The position numbers and the translations under genes are program-made. From contig JAUVCD010000009.1 of assembly GCA_030590865.1 (NCBI GenBank), positions 1-32,866 on the forward strand: a DNA stretch of 32,866 nt, read 5' to 3'. How positions within the stretch are numbered: position 1 is the first letter of the stretch; each line of letters begins with the position of its first letter. This document shows positions 6,328-14,141 of this stretch, piece by piece. Source of the DNA: Myxococcales bacterium. GTDB lineage: Bacteria; Myxococcota_A; Polyangia; Polyangiales; Polyangiaceae. Under the pieces are notes generated by a model. It saw nothing but the letters and a program-made list of their open reading frames with translations, was not told where the DNA came from and did no database searches.

Positions 6328-7035
6328 ATGAAGGTTTCATTGCAGGTTTGGCTCAGTCTCTTCTGGCTGGGCCTCTTCTCGCTGGGTCTCCTACTAACGG
6401 GAGCCGCCGGGTGCTCGTCAGCGCCCCCGCCCCCACCGCCTCCTCCTGAGGTCGAGAAGGAGCCCGAACCACCGCCTCCTCCGCCGCCGAAGTGCGAGGC
6501 GATCAAAGAGCAGTGCAAGGCGCAGGCAGACACGACGGCCCGCATCCCTGGTACCCACTACCACTTCGCGCCACCGGAGGGCTGGATCTATGCCCAGCTC
6601 GAAGAGGCGACGGTCGCCCAGCTGGGTGATGACGGGCCCGTATTGGTGCTGACCAGCTTCGAGTCGGGCAAAGCCGCCAAAGAGCGCGTTGAATTGGTGA
6701 AGAGCTTCTCCGAGCTAGTGCTGATCACGGTTCCCAAGCGGCTACGTTTCCGCAAGCGCGATACTCCCGGTCGGGATGACTACACGGTGACCGAGATCGC
6801 TGGGCTGGAGATGACGCTGTGGGACCGGCCCAAAGCCACCCGAGGGGAGGACAAGGGGCCGCTATTGGTGCTTTCCGCGAAACTCGGAGACCGTGACCTC
6901 TTCGGTCTGGGGTTTGCTCCGAAGGACGACGATACGGGGACCAAGGCCATTCTCGATGCCCTCCAGAGCCTCGAGCCTGGTGAGCAGACCGAAGCCGATT
7001 CAGGTGACGACGGCTCCGAAGACGAAGGCAAGTAG
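6328..7035 (+). CDS. Pro-rich lipoprotein of unknown function
   Basis: A 235-residue lipoprotein: long hydrophobic signal, cleavage before Cys29 in TGAAGC, then a Pro/Glu-rich spacer (about 33-55) with runs of eight and seven prolines that would hold the domain away from the membrane. The remainder, from THYHFAPPEGWIYAQ on, alternates strands and helices and ends in an acidic tail. I do not recognise the fold; the PPEGW start recalls small domains of the PsbP/Mog1 kind, but this is a weak impression. The stop lies 2 bp before the GTG of the pseudokinase gene, so the two are almost certainly co-translated. ATG 6328 is chosen for the signal peptide. Confidence 0.7.
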   Translation: MKVSLQVWLSLFWLGLFSLGLLLTGAAGCSSAPPPPPPPPEVEKEPEPPPPPPPKCEAIKEQCKAQADTTARIPGTHYHFAPPEGWIYAQLEEATVAQLGDDGPVLVLTSFESGKAAKERVELVKSFSELVLITVPKRLRFRKRDTPGRDDYTVTEIAGLEMTLWDRPKATRGEDKGPLLVLSAKLGDRDLFGLGFAPKDDDTGTKAILDALQSLEPGEQTEADSGDDGSEDEGK

Positions 7036-7037
7036 TC

Positions 7038-8729
7038 GTGACCGCTCCCCACCTCGGGCCCGGCCACACCGTAGCGGGCAGATACACCATTCGCGCCCTG
7101 CTCGGCTTCACCGGCGAGGTGGCGACCTATCAGGCGACGAGCAGCCAGGGGCAGGACGTGGTGCTCAAGCTGTTCGATCCCGCGATTGGTCAGCGGGCAG
7201 ACGTCATGTCCCAGCTCGAACAGACCCGAGCGCAGGTGGCTGCGATGCCCCCTGAGCTCGTCGTTCCAGTTTTTGACTTTGGCTACGACGCCGGCACCAG
7301 CGCGCCTTTCAGCGTGTGCGAGAAACTCCAAGTTCCTTCATTGGCAAAGCTGGTGGAGACCGGGCCGCTTTCGGTGGACGTCGTTGGCGCCATATTGGGG
7401 GGGATCGCCCAGGTGCTCGATGCCGCCCAGGCACAGCAGCTCAGCCACCTTGCCCTGAAGCCGTCGAACATCTTCGTCGGCCCAGCGCCCTATTACACCG
7501 CCCGGATAACCGACTTTGGTGCCAGTGTGGTGCGCCGCACGAGTCCCACACACGAGGCCTATGCTTTGTCGGCACCTTGGTGGGCTCCAGAGCAGCTCCA
7601 GCCGGCCGCCGTACTGGGGCGCGCAACCGATGTATTCACCTCTGCGCTCATAGCGTTCTATGCGCTGACCGGACGCTCCTATTGGAAGTCGTGTCAGTCT
7701 AGTCCGCCGGATCTGCCTGCTTGGCAGATCGAAGTCATGGGGCAGCGCCTCCCGGTGTCGCACCGCGCCAGCGAGTTGGGCGGTTCAGTTCCGGCGGTTA
7801 TCGATGGTGTGTTCGCCCGAGCTTTCTCCGTCAATCAACCCGACCGGCCCACTAGCGTGGCCGAGATCGCGACTGCCCTCGCTTCAGTCGGAGCTTATGG
7901 CCAGCAGGCCAGTGACGACCAGCCACCTCCGACTCAAGGCTTCCCTTCGGTGGAGTATCCGCCAGTCGCCCAGGTCCAAGCGCCCCAGTCCGATATGGCG
8001 GCGGGCGGATCACAGCCGGTCCAGAGTGCGCAGCCGGTCCAGAGTGCGCAGCCGGTCCCAGCGGAGCAGCAGGCCTACGGAGCAGCATCCGTAGGTGGAT
8101 ATGCCGCTCAGGGGACGTCGCCCCAGTCTCAGCCAGCAGGGCCAGTCGCTGCAGCCGCGCAAGCGCCTCCAGCCAGCATAACGCCCGGACTGCCACCTAT
8201 CTTCCAAACCGAAAAGAAGAAGTCCACCTCTATGCTTCCGGTGATCATCGGTGTGGTGGCCGCCGTGGTGATTGGCGGCGCGGGTGTGGCATTCTTGTTT
8301 GTGCGCTCCCCAGGTGAGACCGAGTCGGTCGCCAGCGCAGGCAGCGCCAATCCCGAGGCTTCCGCCAGTGGCCTTGCGGCCGGCGGCTCACCATCAAGTG
8401 ATCCGAAAGCTCCGGGCTCCGGCGAAGGTGACACGGGCGGTGGCGGTCCTGGCACCGAGGTCGAGAAGGTCGAAGTCACTATCAAATGTGTCCCTGTTTG
8501 TGACGAGATCTTGATTGACAACGAGAAGGTAGAAAAGCCGGGAGAGAAGCTGGAGCTACTGCCGGGTAAACACACCGTGAAGGCCTCGAAGGCCGGCTAC
8601 ATTACACGATCAGAGACCATCGACGTCGAGGTGGGAAAGCCCTTCAAAAAGGACTATCCGCTGATCAGAATCCAGCAGGGCCCCCCTCGCCCCAAGCCGT
8701 GCAGCCAGTTCATTCGTCCCTGCAAATGA
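7038..8729 (+). CDS. Membrane-anchored Ser/Thr pseudokinase with PEGA domain
   Basis: The 563-residue protein has a eukaryote-like kinase domain (about 14-285), a Gln/Pro/Ala-rich linker with repeated QPVQSA (326-340), one membrane segment (399-422) and a PEGA-like domain (478-543) placed outside the membrane. Lys44 (VVLKLF), DFG (159-161) and APE (183-185 region) are kept, but the catalytic loop reads HLALKPSN (137-144) with Ala139 where the base Asp belongs. The glycine loop is also reduced (GFTGEVATY). It is therefore probably a signalling pseudokinase. PEGA domains are known from surface proteins. Four cysteines occur in the outer part (CVPVC and two near the end). GTG start, 2 bp after the upstream lipoprotein gene. 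Confidence 0.85.
   Translation: MTAPHLGPGHTVAGRYTIRALLGFTGEVATYQATSSQGQDVVLKLFDPAIGQRADVMSQLEQTRAQVAAMPPELVVPVFDFGYDAGTSAPFSVCEKLQVPSLAKLVETGPLSVDVVGAILGGIAQVLDAAQAQQLSHLALKPSNIFVGPAPYYTARITDFGASVVRRTSPTHEAYALSAPWWAPEQLQPAAVLGRATDVFTSALIAFYALTGRSYWKSCQSSPPDLPAWQIEVMGQRLPVSHRASELGGSVPAVIDGVFARAFSVNQPDRPTSVAEIATALASVGAYGQQASDDQPPPTQGFPSVEYPPVAQVQAPQSDMAAGGSQPVQSAQPVQSAQPVPAEQQAYGAASVGGYAAQGTSPQSQPAGPVAAAAQAPPASITPGLPPIFQTEKKKSTSMLPVIIGVVAAVVIGGAGVAFLFVRSPGETESVASAGSANPEASASGLAAGGSPSSDPKAPGSGEGDTGGGGPGTEVEKVEVTIKCVPVCDEILIDNEKVEKPGEKLELLPGKHTVKASKAGYITRSETIDVEVGKPFKKDYPLIRIQQGPPRPKPCSQFIRPCK
8013..8058 (+). repeat. 18-bp tandem repeat inside the pseudokinase linker
   Basis: Two perfect 18-bp units (8013-8030, 8031-8048) starting CAGCCGGTCC and a third partial unit encode QPVQSA repeats. 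The unit is a multiple of three, so copy number change would only lengthen or shorten the linker. Confidence 0.85.
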
Positions 8730-8918
8730 GGGCGCTGTTGTATACCGCGGCGTAAGCTTGCCGACCGTTCGGCTGCCATCCTCGTCAGGCGGGACGCCTC
8801 CTCGACCAGGCGCGCGCGTCGCCCTTCTCCCATACCTGCGCCCGCGCCGGCCTCCTTTCATCCAGGTGCCTCTGAATCGTCATCCGGTGCCAATGGCAGG
8901 CAGCCACCGGGCCTCTTC

Positions 8919-8958
8919 AGGCATTAAAATGTTCCCACAACGGGCGAATAGGCATTAA
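8919..8958 (+). promoter_or_regulatory. AGGCATTAA direct repeat, 31-bp period
   Basis: Perfect 9-bp copies at 8919-8927 and 8950-8958 lie three helical turns apart and end 8 bp before the -35 box. Position and spacing suit a regulator that binds twice on one face of the DNA; the binding protein is unknown. Confidence 0.4.
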
Positions 8959-8965
8959 GAAGGAC

Positions 8966-8993
8966 TTGACGGGGCCTCCGATTCGCTCATACT
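8966..8993 (+). promoter_or_regulatory. Sigma-70-type promoter of the histone-like gene
   Basis: TTGACG (8966-8971), a 16-bp spacer and CATACT (8988-8993) match the housekeeping consensus well for a GC-rich genome. Transcription would start near 9000, giving a leader of about 30 bases with GGAGAG at 9021-9026, six bases before the ATG. Confidence 0.6.
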
Positions 8994-9032
8994 TCCTCCC
9001 GCCCCCCCCATTCCTGTTACGGAGAGAACTCA

Positions 9033-9590
9033 ATGGCAAAACTGGATCCATTCTCTGCTCAGATCGTTAAACTCGTTCGCGCCATGCCGGACGATGCGAT
9101 CCTCGAGCTGGTTCGCAATCAACTGGGCGTCCTTCCTGGCGCGGCGGCTGTGGTGAGCGTTGCTGCCCCGGCGCCCAAAGCAGTGCGTCGCAAGAAGCGC
9201 GTCAAGCGCGTCGTCGCCAAGCGCGTCGTCAAGAAGGTCGTCGCCAAGAAGGCGGTTGCCACGAAAGCAAAGGCACGGCCGAAGCGTAAGGCGGTGCGTG
9301 GTGTCAAGCGCAGCACGGTGGCCCGTCAGAAGCTGCTCGGCGCCGTCGAGAAGGCCATCAAGAACTCCAAGGGACTCAGCGCGAGCCAAATTGCAAAGAA
9401 GACGAGCATCCCGCAGACTCGCGTCGCGGCCGCGGTGCGTGAGCTCAAGCTGGGCAGGCGCATCTTCCAAGGTGGCGATCGGCGCTTTGCCCGTTACGCC
9501 AGCGATGCCCGGACGGCCCAGCAAGCGAGCATGCATGCACGCCAGCATGCAGCCGGGCCGGACCGTAAGAAGAAGAGGGGGCGCAAGTAG
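9033..9590 (+). CDS. Histone H1-like basic DNA-binding protein with winged-helix domain
   Basis: A 185-residue, strongly basic protein. Residues 1-35 form an amphipathic acidic-neutral helical segment; 50-95 are a Lys/Arg/Val/Ala tract with a repeating VxKR pattern like the tails of histone H1 and bacterial H1-like proteins; 97-155 look like a winged helix-turn-helix (KLLGAVEKAIKNSKGLSASQIAKK, PQTRVAAAVRELKLGRRIF); the end is again basic. It probably binds and compacts DNA, combining non-specific and structured contacts. A good promoter and ribosome-binding site and an intrinsic terminator make it a separate unit, consistent with high expression. Confidence 0.75.
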   Translation: MAKLDPFSAQIVKLVRAMPDDAILELVRNQLGVLPGAAAVVSVAAPAPKAVRRKKRVKRVVAKRVVKKVVAKKAVATKAKARPKRKAVRGVKRSTVARQKLLGAVEKAIKNSKGLSASQIAKKTSIPQTRVAAAVRELKLGRRIFQGGDRRFARYASDARTAQQASMHARQHAAGPDRKKKRGRK

Positions 9591-9650
9591 GGAGCTAGCT
9601 ACGCGGTCGCTGCCTCTGCGCAACGCCGCCTGGTGCGCTTCAATCGAAGA

Positions 9651-9675
9651 GGGGCCGTGGATCACGGCTCCTTTT
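9651..9675 (+). terminator. Intrinsic terminator of the histone-like gene
   Basis: GGGGCCGTG (9651-9659) pairs with CACGGCTCC (9663-9671), eight Watson-Crick pairs and one G-U, over a GAT loop, followed directly by TTTT. It lies 60 bp beyond the histone-like stop. The opposing BNR gene ends 30 bp further on and could use the same hairpin. Confidence 0.8.
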
Positions 9676-9704
9676 CGTGTTTTGTGCTGCAGCCGAGAGC
9701 CCCG

Positions 9705-11054
9705 TCAGGGGGGGCCCCAGTTCGAGCCGCCGTCGTCCGAAGCCAGCACGTACCACCCTCGCTTGGTGGTGCCGGTGACGTCTGCGGACATCAAGATAAG
9801 CACCCGTCCCGGTAGGTTAATCAGTGCCCCTACCTGGAAATAGCCCCGCTCGCTCTTACCTTCTCCGATGATTCGCGGCAGCTCGAACGTGGCCCCTCCG
9901 TCGAGAGATTGAGCCAGGTAGGCGCCCCAGCGGGCGCCCGTTCGGGCGCAGAGCGTTGCAATCACCCCCTGTTTGGTCGCCGCCGTGAGGATGGTGCGCT
10001 CATGGGTCTCTGGCCATATCTCGAAGGGCAGAGATTTGGGGGTCGCGCATTTGCCATCCAGCGCGCAGCGGACCAGCTGTGGGTGCTTCTTGTCCTTGTC
10101 GAGGGTCTCCACGACGACACCCTCGGGGCCGCAACCAATCTGCTCACTCGCACCGCCGGGCACCGGAAATGCAAACGAACGGTCGGCGGAGACGCCCACG
10201 ATGCTAGCCTTGTTCGGCCCTGTAGCGAGCCGTTGCAGTGACCACGGTCCGGTCTCACACCCCGGGCCACGATTGAGCTGTTCGATGGCCTTGGCCCCAG
10301 CGACGGCGCCGGGGATACGACTGCCTGGCGCCAACGGTTCGCCCGGCCGTGGCCAGGGCCGCACTGCGATGGCCGCGCCTGCTACCGATAGCAATTGAGG
10401 CGGACGCCCATAAGGCACGGAGACATAGCGACCCCGGGGTGCCTTCAGGGCCTCAGGCTGCTGTTGTCCGCCAGGCGCGCCATAGGCAACGACCGGCATG
10501 CGCCCCTCGGTGACGAGCAGCGAAGCCAACTCGGGTGACAACACCGCCGGGGTGGCGATGCCCCCGGGCACCGTCGCCTTGTTCAGCTTGTCTTCGGCGG
10601 GGAAGAGAGCTGCCGGCTCGCTCAATTGCCCTTCCAGTGGCGCAAACCGCAACCGTGCGCTTTCGATGGGCGCAAGCGCGCCTGCGACGCGTCCACCCTT
10701 CTCTCGGTTGCCGTCCGCGAGCACCACTGACCCGTCTGCGCCGGCACTCCAACTCACCCACTTGTGGGCTTTGGCGCGCAGCGATACCCAGCTGCGTCCC
10801 CCGTCGGTGGTGCGGAGAGCGATTGCTTTGTCGAGCGCCCGACCCGCCACGATTGCGGTCTTGTCGTCGATGACGAACACCCGATCCCAGGTCGTAGACG
10901 TCGGCGCGAGCTCAGAGGGTAGGCCGAGGCCGCTCCCGATGGTGGTCGCGACGACGTCGACCGAGGCGCCCCCTTGCGCGGGTGGCGGCGGCACCGACTC
11001 GGGTTCTTCTTTCTTCTTGCAGCCGACGATGACGGTGGCCGCGATGGCCACCAC
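9705..11054 (-). CDS. BNR/sialidase-like beta-propeller lipoprotein
   Basis: About 449 residues. The body carries Asp-box-like turns SxDGGxxW/F: TTDGGRSWVSL near the start, SLDGGATFELP and SDDGGSNWGPP at the end, as in BNR/exo-alpha-sialidase-like beta-propellers. No enzymatic residues can be assigned. The hydrophobic segment ends in VIVGC, followed by KKKEEPE, so it should be lipid-anchored. The start is problematic: GTG 11052-11054 gives a signal of only 11 residues, although a basic stretch (RRRESR) precedes it in frame without an ATG, GTG or TTG until deep inside the upstream gene. It follows the SUMF1 lipoprotein gene by about 25 bp and is probably co-transcribed. Confidence 0.7.
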   Translation of the reverse strand: MVAIAATVIVGCKKKEEPESVPPPPAQGGASVDVVATTIGSGLGLPSELAPTSTTWDRVFVIDDKTAIVAGRALDKAIALRTTDGGRSWVSLRAKAHKWVSWSAGADGSVVLADGNREKGGRVAGALAPIESARLRFAPLEGQLSEPAALFPAEDKLNKATVPGGIATPAVLSPELASLLVTEGRMPVVAYGAPGGQQQPEALKAPRGRYVSVPYGRPPQLLSVAGAAIAVRPWPRPGEPLAPGSRIPGAVAGAKAIEQLNRGPGCETGPWSLQRLATGPNKASIVGVSADRSFAFPVPGGASEQIGCGPEGVVVETLDKDKKHPQLVRCALDGKCATPKSLPFEIWPETHERTILTAATKQGVIATLCARTGARWGAYLAQSLDGGATFELPRIIGEGKSERGYFQVGALINLPGRVLILMSADVTGTTKRGWYVLASDDGGSNWGPP

Positions 11055-11079
11055 GGCGGCGAACCTAGACTCGCGCCGC

Positions 11080-12057
11080 CTATTCGACTGGATCGGCTTC
11101 CATACAGCAGCGGAAGCCGGTGGAGTAGTCGTGGTAGCTCTTTGAATGGGCGGTGGTGGCATAGTTGCATCCTTCGCCGTTCCTTCGGGTGTCCATGTAA
11201 TATCCGCCGCGGAAAGTCCCCGACGCATCCTCGGTCCACTCGTGGAGATTGCCCACCATGTCGAAGACGCCATGATCATTGGTGCAATCGGACCGTTCAC
11301 CCGTCTTTCGCAGCGTGTTCTCGAGCTGATTGATCATCGGGTGATCCATGCCCTCGTACCACATTCGGTCGGGAGGCAGGTGGAGTCGCTCAGTCACCTC
11401 GGCAACCGGGTGCAGCGCTCGTCCGTCGTCATTGCATCGCCGCCTGGCGTGTTGGCTGCCATAGGGGTAGAGGGTGTTTCTGGGACCACGGCATGCGGTG
11501 GTCCATTCGTCTGCGGCGCAGAGTCGTTTGCCCGAAGCGGCGCAGGCCCGGGCCGCGGCAACGCCGCTGATGTACCCTTGGGGGACCACGCCGGCGCGAG
11601 AAACGGCACGGAGCCTGGCGGTGGCGGCATCGATCGATTGGTAGGGCGACCACGGCTGTTCCTCTCCAGAGGGCAGGTCCTGTACCAGTGACGCCTCCCA
11701 GCGGTCGATACATAGGCGGTCGAGCACGAGCGCCATGTCCGGCGGGCAACGGGGAGGCTCGTCCAGCAACAGGGTCCGGGCGGTTCCTTCGGTTGGGTCG
11801 ATCTCCAGGGTCGGCCCCCCCTCGGGGCCTTCGCCTGGCCGGAACCTCGGGGGCGGAGGCGAGGGTCCAGCCTCCGCTTGGTGGCTGGCGTGCACGCCTC
11901 GGCTGGTGGCACCCAGCTTGCCGGACGACGGCCCTGGGCGGTCATGCGGTTGGGCTGTCTTCGGCGCCACAACCTGCGATTGCCCGGTAGGCCCGGCACA
12001 GGCCGCCAGGGTGAGGAGGCAAGACGTCAGCAGGATCCGATCTGTGGCTACCGTCAT
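11080..12057 (-). CDS. SUMF1-domain (FGE-sulfatase fold) lipoprotein
   Basis: A 325-residue lipoprotein: signal peptide with LAAC (Cys20), Pro/Gly-rich linker to about residue 100, then a SUMF1-type domain (about 108-320) starting MALVLDRLCIDRWEAS and carrying KRLCAADEWTTACRG, GNLHEWTED, FRGGYYM and the closing GFRCC. It differs from the other two SUMF1 proteins by a standard D-x-W-E-A entry and by ending at the domain, so it is a more ordinary member. The cysteine pair of formylglycine-generating enzymes is not visible. ATG at 12055-12057; no strong ribosome-binding site. A cluster of GTAAG motifs lies upstream, and the BNR lipoprotein gene follows. Confidence 0.8.
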   Translation of the reverse strand: MTVATDRILLTSCLLTLAACAGPTGQSQVVAPKTAQPHDRPGPSSGKLGATSRGVHASHQAEAGPSPPPPRFRPGEGPEGGPTLEIDPTEGTARTLLLDEPPRCPPDMALVLDRLCIDRWEASLVQDLPSGEEQPWSPYQSIDAATARLRAVSRAGVVPQGYISGVAAARACAASGKRLCAADEWTTACRGPRNTLYPYGSQHARRRCNDDGRALHPVAEVTERLHLPPDRMWYEGMDHPMINQLENTLRKTGERSDCTNDHGVFDMVGNLHEWTEDASGTFRGGYYMDTRRNGEGCNYATTAHSKSYHDYSTGFRCCMEADPVE

Positions 12058-12104
12058 GGGAGACTTGGGTGATTCAGTATGCGTAGCGTCGACGGTCGCC
12101 CAGA

Positions 12105-12163
12105 GTAAGCACCAGTGTAAGCACAGGTGCGACGATTCGCCTTACATGGCGCCTGGGTAAGGC
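12105..12163. promoter_or_regulatory. Cluster of GTAAG/CTTAC motifs
   Basis: GTAAGCACCAGT (12105-12116) and GTAAGCACAGGT (12117-12128) are tandem; GCCTTAC (12139-12145) and GTAAGGC (12157-12163) form a perfect 7-bp inverted repeat around 11 bp. Four copies of one pentamer in 59 bp just upstream of the minus-strand SUMF1 gene suggest an operator. Confidence 0.4.
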
Positions 12164-12381
12164 TAGCACCACTAGGCATCGCTCGGTCTGCAGGCCCATT
12201 GCCGGCAGCCACCGGAGCACTGAACGGCTGTGCTGTGATTCTTGGCTGTCGAGGCCGTTTTGGTCAAGAGAGTGCGAAAATATGGCAGCGATGCTTGCTA
12301 GGCCGCCGCGCGGCTGCTAAGAACCGGCTCCTTTTGGGGCGTGGCCAGACCATCTGGCGAGGCTTCGCCCAACCCTCGTAA

Positions 12382-12399
12382 CGGCGTCTTCGGACGTCG
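12382..12399 (+). promoter_or_regulatory. UUCG-capped hairpin in the rplV leader
   Basis: CGGCGTC (12382-12388), loop TTCG, GACGTCG (12393-12399): seven pairs, one G-U, closed by the very stable C(UUCG)G tetraloop. It lies about 200 bases before rplV and could belong to an autoregulatory leader. Confidence 0.45.
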
Positions 12400-12595
12400 C
12401 CTGCTCTGCCGGCCACTGTTTGCGGCGACCCCGCCGGTGACGGGGCAGAGGTTCTGGGTCCAGCGGATCCTCAGGCTGCGGTTCGGAGCGTACGACGGAA
12501 TACAGATCAGAAACGACAAGCGCGTAGGACGACCTGCCATCCGGTGGCGCGAGAGATCGCGGACCGAATGACTCTCGTCAGGCAAGGTGAGTCGA

Positions 12596-12943
12596 ATGCT
12601 CAGCAAGGCTAGTGCACGGTTCTCGAAGATTGCACCGCGAAAGGCGCGGATCATCGCCAATCTCGTGCGTGGCCGTGAGGTCGGCGAGGCGATTCAGCTT
12701 CTGCAGTTCACGAACAAGCGTGGCGCTCAAATTGTGCGCCACCTGCTTGACAGCGCTATCGCGAACGCTCGCCAAAGCGGCGCAGATGTCGACGACCTCT
12801 TCATCAGCAAGGCTACCGTGGACAAGGCACCCAACCGGTACTACCGGCGCTGGCGCCCACGCGCCATGGGGCGTGCCACGCGCATTGTAAAAGGTGTTTC
12901 ACACATCGCGATCGAGCTCGATCAACGCGAGCAACGACAGTAA
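12596..12943 (+). CDS. rplV: 50S ribosomal protein L22
   Basis: Large-subunit protein lining the peptide exit tunnel and binding all 23S rRNA domains. The 115-residue product has family landmarks: the N-terminal SKIAPRKARIIANLVRG, LDSAIANARQSGADVDDL, and the C-terminal loop and strand RAMGRATRIVKGVSHIAIEL. ATG 12596 is preferred over GTG 12587 because AAGGTGA (12584-12590) then sits five bases upstream as ribosome-binding site. It is the first gene of the cluster, unlike the standard order in which rpsS precedes it. Confidence 0.97.
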   Translation: MLSKASARFSKIAPRKARIIANLVRGREVGEAIQLLQFTNKRGAQIVRHLLDSAIANARQSGADVDDLFISKATVDKAPNRYYRRWRPRAMGRATRIVKGVSHIAIELDQREQRQ

Positions 12944-12955
12944 GCGGGACACAGC

Positions 12956-13651
12956 ATGGGACAGAAGACCCACCCCTATGGTTTTCGCCTCGGCGTCATC
13001 AAGACCTGGAGCAGCAAGTGGTACGAGCGCGGACCGAAGTACCGCAAGTGGCTGCACGAGGATGTACGCATCAAGCGAGCTATCAAGCAGTACCTCTACA
13101 ATGCCAGCATCGCCGGCGTAGAGATCGAGCGTGCCGCCAACCGCGCCAAGGTGATCGTATTCACCGCTCGGCCAGGCATGGTCATCGGTAAGGGCGGCAA
13201 GGGCATCGAGATCCTGAAGACCGGCAACTTGAAGACCGCCACCAAGGATGAGACCAAGTTCCCCGGTGTCGTTTCGTTCACCGCGAACGAGGTGTTCATC
13301 GACGTGCAAGAGGTACGCAAGGCTGAGACCAATGCCCAGCTAGTCGCTGAGAACGTTGGCGCCCAGCTAGAGCGGCGCATCGCCTTCCGTCGGGCCATGA
13401 AGAAGGCTGTGGCCATCGCGATGAAGTTCGGCGCCAAGGGCATTCGAATTCGCTGCGCCGGCCGGCTCGGTGGCTCCGACATGTCTCGAGTCGAAACCTA
13501 TCGCGAGGGGCGCGTGCCGCTGCACACGTTGCGCGCAGATATCGAGTTCGGCCTGGCTCACGCCAAGACGAAGGTCGGCATGATCGGCATCAAGGTCTGG
13601 ATCTTCAAGGGCGAGGTGCTCCAGCGCAAAGCCCGAACGATTGGCACCTGA
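12956..13651 (+). CDS. rpsC: 30S ribosomal protein S3
   Basis: Small-subunit head protein at the mRNA entry site. The 231 residues start [16 protein letters not shown], contain the KH-type loop [12 protein letters not shown] and the C-terminal core [19 protein letters not shown]. Compared with E. coli the KH region carries roughly a dozen extra residues between the GKGG loop and EVRKAE. Separated by 12 bp from rplV. Confidence 0.98.
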   Translation: MGQKTHPYGFRLGVIKTWSSKWYERGPKYRKWLHEDVRIKRAIKQYLYNASIAGVEIERAANRAKVIVFTARPGMVIGKGGKGIEILKTGNLKTATKDETKFPGVVSFTANEVFIDVQEVRKAETNAQLVAENVGAQLERRIAFRRAMKKAVAIAMKFGAKGIRIRCAGRLGGSDMSRVETYREGRVPLHTLRADIEFGLAHAKTKVGMIGIKVWIFKGEVLQRKARTIGT

Positions 13652-13666
13652 TCGAGGAAACGAACC

Positions 13667-14080
13667 ATGCTGGCTCCCAAAAAGACCAAGTATCGCAAGG
13701 CGCAGAAAGGCCGCAATTGTGGCCTGGCGTGGCGTGGCAGCAACGTGTCGTTCGGCGATTACGGCTTGCAGGTCCTCGAACCGGGCCGCATTACGGCGCG
13801 GCAGATTGAGGCAGCACGTATGGCCATCCAGCGTCACGTCAAGCGCGCCGGAAAGCTGTGGATTCGCGTTTTTCCGGCATTGCCGGTGACCAAGAAGCCC
13901 CTCGAAGTTCGGATGGGTGGCGGAAAAGGCTCACCGGAAGAATGGGTGTGCCCCGTAAGGCCGGGAAAGGTGCTCTACGAGCTTGCCGGCGTGACCGAGC
14001 CGGTGGCCCGGGAGGCCTTTCGCCTGGCGGGCCACAAACTACCCCTCGCATGCCGCTTCACTGAGCGCAGTGCGCTTTGA
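13667..14080 (+). CDS. rplP: 50S ribosomal protein L16
   Basis: Large-subunit protein near the A-site and tRNA elbow. The 137 residues match the family throughout: [48 protein letters not shown] and [13 protein letters not shown], which includes the Arg that is hydroxylated in some bacteria. It follows rpsC by 15 bp. C-terminal residues are slightly diverged. Confidence 0.98.
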   Translation: MLAPKKTKYRKAQKGRNCGLAWRGSNVSFGDYGLQVLEPGRITARQIEAARMAIQRHVKRAGKLWIRVFPALPVTKKPLEVRMGGGKGSPEEWVCPVRPGKVLYELAGVTEPVAREAFRLAGHKLPLACRFTERSAL

Positions 14081-14141
14081 CCCATTCGCCGAAGCCTGAT
14101 GCCTAGAGATTGATCGCCTAAGGACGGATCGAGAGGACGAC

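Larger units (their letters stand above)
8730..9032. other. Intergenic region before the histone-like gene
   Basis: This 303-bp stretch has no convincing gene. It holds a small hairpin GCCGA-CCGT-TCGGC at 8760-8773 shortly after the pseudokinase stop (no T-run), two perfect AGGCATTAA copies (8919-8927, 8950-8958) and a sigma-70-like promoter immediately before the next gene. The last 110 bp is clearly more AT-rich than its surroundings. Confidence 0.6.
12058..12595. other. Divergent intergenic region and rplV leader
   Basis: This 538-bp stretch separates the SUMF1 lipoprotein gene from rplV and holds no convincing gene and no remnant of the S10-operon genes that usually precede rplV. It contains GTAAG-type repeats (12105-12163), a UUCG-capped hairpin (12382-12399) and a CCCCG/CGGGG hairpin (about 12429-12445). 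A plus-strand promoter for rplV must lie here or upstream; I see only weak candidates, such as TTGGTC at 12260 with TATGGC at 12281 (15-bp spacing). Confidence 0.6.

Noticed and set aside
6003-6545. Upstream part of the minus-strand lipoprotein frame
   Set aside because: It runs into the start of the opposing lipoprotein gene and has Gly-rich antisense composition from the proline codons.
8013-8058. CRISPR-like direct repeats
   Set aside because: The 18-bp units are contiguous without spacers and code for a protein linker.
12298-12660. Minus-strand frame of 120 residues in the rplV leader
   Set aside because: It overlaps the rplV start and has no recognisable features or ribosome-binding site.
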